9,400 bases of DNA, taken from contig JAHFUU010000057.1 of NCBI GenBank assembly GCA_023264915.1, positions 1 to 9,400 of the forward strand, read 5' to 3'. Position 1 is the stretch's first letter; every line of letters begins with the position of its first letter. This stretch comes from Microthrixaceae bacterium (GTDB taxonomy: Bacteria > Actinomycetota > Acidimicrobiia > Acidimicrobiales > Acidimicrobilacustridaceae). Positions 5,964-9,400 of the stretch are shown here, in pieces. The position numbers and the translations under genes were made by a program. Below the pieces are notes generated by a model that was not told the DNA's origin, did no database searches, and saw only the letters and a program-made list of their open reading frames with translations.

Positions 5964-6004
5964 GGTCACCTGGCGGGCGGAGCCGACCAAAGAGTTTCGC
6001 GACC

Positions 6005-7303
6005 GTGCGCAGACCGCTCTGCCTGATGGCTCTGATCATCTTCATCTGCGGCTTAGGCGCGCCCGCGATCGCAAGGGCCGATCCATCACAGGCGCCAGAG
6101 GCGGGCGCCGACCAGAGCAGGCGTGACGAGCTGAAAGCTCACAGGGACAAGGTCGTCGGCCAGATCGACCTCATGAAGGCTTCCGATGTCGAGCTGCAGG
6201 TCGAGGTGAACCGTCTCGGCAACCTCGTGTCGACCCAGCAGGGCAAGGTCGACCTGGCGCGTGTGGCCCTGCTGGACGTGCAGTCCAAGCTCGGCGGGCT
6301 TGCCGAGGAGGTCGAGCAGGGCAAGCGAGACGCGGAGGCGGCGCGCCAGCGAGCGGCAGCTCGGGCGGTCCTGGCCTACATGCACCCCGGCGTCGACACC
6401 CTGGGGGCGGTCCTTCAGGCGAGGGACTACGACCAGGCGCACCGGCGCCGCACGATCATCGGTGAGGTCGGCCAGCACGACCAACAGATCATCCAGGGTT
6501 ACCTGGACGCCCAGAAGTCCCTCCAGGCACGCGAGGCGAGGCTGTCAGGCGAGCAGCAACGAGCTGATGGGCTGCGACGCGAACAGGAGGACTCCCTTGC
6601 CGAGCTGCAAGCAGCACAGGCGCGGCAGGTGGAGACCAAGACCGCCCTCGAGGGACGCATCCGGGACTTCCAGTCCGAAGCCAGCGAGCTTGCGGCATCT
6701 GAGGCCAACCTGACCGCGGTGATCCGCCAGCGTGAAGCTCAGGCAGGCGCTGGCGCCCCGGCCCCGGGTGAGTCTGCCGCGGCACCCACCACGGCGACTC
6801 CGAGCTCGCCTGCACCCAGCTCGGTCCCACCGGCGGCTGCCCCGTCTCCCAGCGCTGTGAACGTGCCCGCGACCGCTGCCCCCGCTCCGACTACCGCGAA
6901 GGCGGCGCCGACCACGACCCGTCCGCCCAGCACGGGCGCGAGGCTGGCATGGCCCCTGAGCGGCCCTCTCACCTCGCCGTTCGGCATGCGTTGGGGGGCA
7001 CTGCACGCAGGGATCGACATCGGCGTCCCGATCGGAACCCCGATCCACGCTGCGGCCCCGGGCACAGTGTTCTACTGCGGCGTGATGGGTGGCTATGGAA
7101 ACGTGGTCCTGATCGACCACGGCAACGGCCTCGTGAGCCTCTATGGCCACCAGGACCGGCTGGCCTGCTCCAACGGTCAGCAGGTCTCCACCGGCCAGGT
7201 CATCGGCTACAGCGGCAACACCGGTCACTCGACAGGCCCGCACCTTCATTTCGAGGTCCGCCGCAACGGGACGCCCGTGGACCCGATGCAGTACCTCGGC
7301 TAG
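6005..7303 (+). CDS. Secreted coiled-coil M23 (LytM/EnvC-like) peptidoglycan peptidase
   Basis: This 432-residue exported cell-wall enzyme or regulator should cut peptide cross-links of peptidoglycan. Residues 1-25 are a signal peptide: MRRP, a hydrophobic core and a likely AIARA cleavage site before DPS. Residues 36-245 are rich in heptad-like E/Q/L/A pattern and form a long coiled coil. Residues 246-311 are an Ala/Pro/Thr/Ser linker. The M23 domain is 316-432 with all zinc ligands and the catalytic His: H334 and D338 (HAGID), H382 (YGH), H413 and H415 (GPHLHFEV). So, unlike E. coli EnvC, it looks catalytically competent. C358 and C388 may form a disulfide. The architecture matches EnvC/RipC-type partners of FtsEX, but no ftsEX is in the window. 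GTG 6005 gives the correct signal peptide; its ribosome site (AAAGAG, 5990-5995) is weak. Confidence 0.92.
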   Translation: MRRPLCLMALIIFICGLGAPAIARADPSQAPEAGADQSRRDELKAHRDKVVGQIDLMKASDVELQVEVNRLGNLVSTQQGKVDLARVALLDVQSKLGGLAEEVEQGKRDAEAARQRAAARAVLAYMHPGVDTLGAVLQARDYDQAHRRRTIIGEVGQHDQQIIQGYLDAQKSLQAREARLSGEQQRADGLRREQEDSLAELQAAQARQVETKTALEGRIRDFQSEASELAASEANLTAVIRQREAQAGAGAPAPGESAAAPTTATPSSPAPSSVPPAAAPSPSAVNVPATAAPAPTTAKAAPTTTRPPSTGARLAWPLSGPLTSPFGMRWGALHAGIDIGVPIGTPIHAAAPGTVFYCGVMGGYGNVVLIDHGNGLVSLYGHQDRLACSNGQQVSTGQVIGYSGNTGHSTGPHLHFEVRRNGTPVDPMQYLG

Positions 7304-7314
7304 GCGGGTGCGTG

Positions 7315-7327
7315 GGGGCGGAGCCCC
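7315..7327 (+). terminator. Weak GC hairpin after the peptidase gene
   Basis: GGGGC-GGA-GCCCC is a 5-bp stem with a 3-base loop 11 bases after the stop codon. There is no following T run, so intrinsic termination is doubtful; Rho-dependent or partial termination is possible. Confidence 0.25.
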
Positions 7328-7378
7328 GCTAGCGCTGCGATCGCGCCAGGCGATGGTGGATGGTGGCATCATCTTCCG

Positions 7379-8809
7379 GTGACTGGCACCGCGCAGGGCG
7401 ACGGCAACGACTTCGACGTGGTTGTCGTCGGTGGCGGCCCAGCAGGGTACGCGACCGCACTGCACGCCGCAGCGGCCGGTATGAGCGTTGCACTGGTCGA
7501 GAAGGCAAAGGTGGGCGGCACCTGCCTTCACGCGGGGTGCATACCGGCCAAGGAGCTGTTGCAGACCGCCGAGGTGCACCGCGCTGTGTCTGGCGCGGGT
7601 GAGTTCGGGATCAAGTCAGCGGCTCCCACGCTTGACTTCTCGGTCAGCCAGGCGCGCAAGCAACAAGTGGTGGACAGGCTGTTCTCGGGCTTGTCCGGCC
7701 TTCTCGCTCGACGAGAGGTCACCGTGCTCGCAGGTGCGGGTACCTTGCATGCCGGCCATGTGGTCACCGTCGAGGGCGGTGAGTCGGGGGACCTTGAGGT
7801 GAGTGGCACCCATGTGGTCCTGGCGACCGGCTCGGTGCCGCGCACGATTCCTGGCTTCGAGGTCTGCGCGCCGGTCGTGGTGACCTCTGATGAGCTTCTG
7901 TCGATCACTGAGCTTCCCGCCACGGCGGCGGTGATCGGGGGTGGAGCCATCGGCTGTGAGTTCGCGTCGATGATGGCTGATCTCGGCACGAAGGTCACTG
8001 TGTTGGAGGCGATGTCGAAGATCCTCCCTGGCGTCGACGATGACGTGGCAGCCGAGGTCGGCAGGTCGTTCCGCAAGCGGGGAATCAAGGTCACAGCAGG
8101 GGTGGCGGTCAGCGGCCACACGCCTGGGCCAGCGGGCACGACTGTGCACTATGGCGACGGCGAGTCCGTCGAAGTGGGCATGGTCGTGGTGTCAGTTGGC
8201 CGCCGGCCCCTCACAGACGGTGTTCTCAGCACGTCGAGGGGGCCCGTCGCCGTGGAGGTCACCGAGCGCGGCTTCATCGCGGTCGACGAGCTCTGCCGTA
8301 CGGGTGAGCCCGGTGTCTACGCGGTCGGTGACGTGATCGGCACGCCGCAGCTGGCCCATGTGGGCTTCGCCGAGGGCATGATGGTGATCGAGCACCTGCT
8401 GGGGCGTGATCCCCTGCCCATCGACTACTCGAGAGTGCCCTGGTGCATCTACTGCCGGCCAGAGGTCGCCTTTGCCGGGCACTCAGAGCAGAGCGCGACC
8501 GAGGCCGGCCACGAGGTCGTCGTGTCCAAGCACCGCTTCATGGGCAACGGTCGGGCGCTGATACTCGGCGAGACCGAGGGCTTGGTGAAGGTGGTCGCTC
8601 AGCGGCGTCCTGATGGCAGCGCAGGCCAGATCCTCGGGGTGCACATGGCCGGCCCGTGGGTGACCGAGCAGCTCGGGCAGGGCTACCTTGCCGTCAACTG
8701 GGAGGCGACAGCCGCTGAGGTGGCCCAGTTCATCCAGCCGCATCCGACCTTGAGCGAGGCGTTCGGCGAGGCGGTCATGTCATTGGCAGGTCGGGGTCTG
8801 CACGGATGA
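7379..8809 (+). CDS. lpdA: Dihydrolipoyl dehydrogenase (E3)
   Basis: This 476-residue FAD flavoprotein reoxidises dihydrolipoamide on the E2 of 2-oxo acid dehydrogenase complexes, passing electrons to NAD. Seen: FAD-binding VVGGGPAGY (16-24), redox-active disulfide GGTCLHAGCIPAK (C49, C54), LATGS (148-152), NAD-binding VIGGGAIGCEFA (185-196), second FAD site VYAVGDV (313-319) and the catalytic C-terminal QPHPTLSE (H455, E460). The last motif distinguishes Lpd from mercuric or glutathione reductases. Where most relatives have YTxPEVA, this protein reads WCIYCRPEVAFAG (355-367), adding a CxxC. GTG 7379 fits the frame and N-terminus; there is no Shine-Dalgarno, and CATCAT ends 6 bases before it, so the mRNA may be leaderless. 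The E2 gene follows 51 bases after the stop. Confidence 0.96.
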   Translation: MTGTAQGDGNDFDVVVVGGGPAGYATALHAAAAGMSVALVEKAKVGGTCLHAGCIPAKELLQTAEVHRAVSGAGEFGIKSAAPTLDFSVSQARKQQVVDRLFSGLSGLLARREVTVLAGAGTLHAGHVVTVEGGESGDLEVSGTHVVLATGSVPRTIPGFEVCAPVVVTSDELLSITELPATAAVIGGGAIGCEFASMMADLGTKVTVLEAMSKILPGVDDDVAAEVGRSFRKRGIKVTAGVAVSGHTPGPAGTTVHYGDGESVEVGMVVVSVGRRPLTDGVLSTSRGPVAVEVTERGFIAVDELCRTGEPGVYAVGDVIGTPQLAHVGFAEGMMVIEHLLGRDPLPIDYSRVPWCIYCRPEVAFAGHSEQSATEAGHEVVVSKHRFMGNGRALILGETEGLVKVVAQRRPDGSAGQILGVHMAGPWVTEQLGQGYLAVNWEATAAEVAQFIQPHPTLSEAFGEAVMSLAGRGLHG

Positions 8810-8860
8810 CGGCCTTGGGTGTGGCGCGGGCCATCTCGGGTGCGAGGGGAGTCGCGGCAC

Positions 8861-9400
8861 ATGGTTGAGGTGGTGATGCCACGACTTGGCGAGACTGTCA
8901 CCGAAGGGACCATCACTCGGTGGTTCAAGCAGGTGGGAGACCAGGTCGCGATGGACGAGGCGCTCTTCGAGGTCTCAACTGAGAAGGTCGACTCAGAGGT
9001 GCCTTCGCCCGTGTCGGGCAATCTGGCCGAGATACGAGCTGCCGAGGGCGAGACCGTCGAGGTCGGCGCCGTGATAGCGGTGATCACAGAAGCTCCGGCC
9101 TCGGGCACCGAGCCGCAGGCTGACCACGGGGTACAGGCGACGGGGCCGGTTCCGTCACCACCCGCGCCGGCAGCGGCCTCTGCGTCACCGCAGACCCCTG
9201 CTGCGGCGAGATCGGTTGGCACCTCTTCGGCCGCTGCGATCTCCGCAGCGGCGGACGCTGCGGAACGAGATGATGCGAGGACGCGAAGCGATGAGGACAC
9301 CCCGGGTCAAGCACCTGGAGAGAGCGGAGTGCTGCTGTCGCCGGTCGTGCGCCGGATGGTCCATGAGGCCGGCCTCGATCCTGCACGAATCCGTGGGACG
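8861..9400 (+). CDS. sucB: 2-oxo acid dehydrogenase E2 acyltransferase, N-terminal part
   Basis: The first 180 residues of a dihydrolipoamide acyltransferase are visible; the catalytic domain lies beyond the window. The lipoyl domain occupies about 1-77: [16 protein letters not shown], then [15 protein letters not shown], where K42 is the lipoylation site, then the symmetrical half up to VITEAP. An Ala/Pro/Ser-rich flexible linker runs from about 78 to 154. At about 155 ([19 protein letters not shown]) the peripheral subunit-binding domain, which docks E3, begins. E(S/T)[10 protein letters not shown] resembles 2-oxoglutarate dehydrogenase E2 (SucB) more than pyruvate E2, but the branched-chain type cannot be excluded. 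ATG 8861 is supported by GAGGGGA (8844-8850) at 10 bases; an in-frame GTG at 8840 is less likely. It is downstream of lpdA on the same strand, so the E3 and E2 genes are probably co-transcribed. Confidence 0.9.
   Translation, partial: MVEVVMPRLGETVTEGTITRWFKQVGDQVAMDEALFEVSTEKVDSEVPSPVSGNLAEIRAAEGETVEVGAVIAVITEAPASGTEPQADHGVQATGPVPSPPAPAAASASPQTPAAARSVGTSSAAAISAAADAAERDDARTRSDEDTPGQAPGESGVLLSPVVRRMVHEAGLDPARIRGT

Larger units (their letters stand above)
5416..6004. other. 589-bp gap between annotated genes: repeats and small ORFs
   Basis: No conventional gene is visible between the divergent dehydrogenase (minus) and peptidase (plus). From left to right it holds a probable promoter region for the minus-strand gene, a plus-strand TAGGGT hexamer (5502-5507), a duplicated 106-bp GC-rich repeat, three overlapping plus-strand small ORFs (5515-5878) and a plus-strand promoter (5934-5963) for the peptidase. 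Long minus-strand ORFs cross this stretch, but they are made largely of the repeat read in shifting frames and I do not accept them as genes. Confidence 0.7.

Noticed and set aside
5879..6004. c-di-AMP (ydaO-type) riboswitch ahead of the wall peptidase
   Set aside because: Expected from the gene context in actinobacteria, but the conserved ydaO core sequences are not present in the leader or the repeats.
6545..7579. 344-residue minus-strand ORF
   Set aside because: It is antisense to the M23 peptidase and the start of lpdA and has an Arg/Gly/Ala-rich composition without domains.

Overview
The window is GC-rich, with G or C in most third codon positions, mixed ATG and GTG starts, short ATGA overlaps and several -10-like TANNNT hexamers placed just ahead of start codons. 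This suggests a high-GC actinobacterium. Protein flavour (an M23 peptidase with a long coiled coil, a DUF1049/LapA membrane protein, an actinobacterial-type Lpd/E2 pair) fits the Acidimicrobiia or a relative. That placement is inference from reading only; no search was run.

Layout. (i) 1-2535, plus strand: a TetR-family regulator with an inverted repeat in front of it, overlapping by ATGA with an NAD(P)-binding epimerase-like protein. Next comes a promoter whose 16-base inverted repeat exactly fills the -35/-10 spacer, then an SDR dehydrogenase resembling type-2 3-hydroxyacyl-CoA dehydrogenase. This looks like a small regulated oxidoreductase or acyl-CoA module. (ii) 2536-3435, minus strand: a TIGR01777/YfcH-type epimerase whose stop codon abuts the SDR stop with no gap. 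(iii) 3656-3937, plus strand: a two-helix LapA-domain membrane protein. (iv) 4129-5415, minus strand: a nucleotide-sugar dehydrogenase closest in motifs to UDP-GlcNAc 6-dehydrogenases, for surface polysaccharide precursors. (v) 5416-6004: the least explained stretch. It holds two identical 106-bp copies of a GC-rich, hairpin-forming repeat and a chain of three overlapping small ORFs, the last a 29-residue single-helix peptide, followed by a promoter. (vi) 6005-7303, plus strand: a secreted EnvC-like coiled-coil/LytM (M23) peptidase. (vii) 7379-9400, plus strand: dihydrolipoyl dehydrogenase (E3), then the N-terminal part of a lipoylated E2 acyltransferase that runs off the window. These are two parts of one 2-oxo acid dehydrogenase complex.

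Most of the window is ordinary chromosomal gene content; I see no transposase, integrase, phage gene, CRISPR array, tRNA or rRNA. The part most worth a second look is 5502-5878, where a duplicated structured repeat coincides with overlapping small reading frames behind a possible leaderless promoter. The second is the operator/promoter architecture at 1714-1750.
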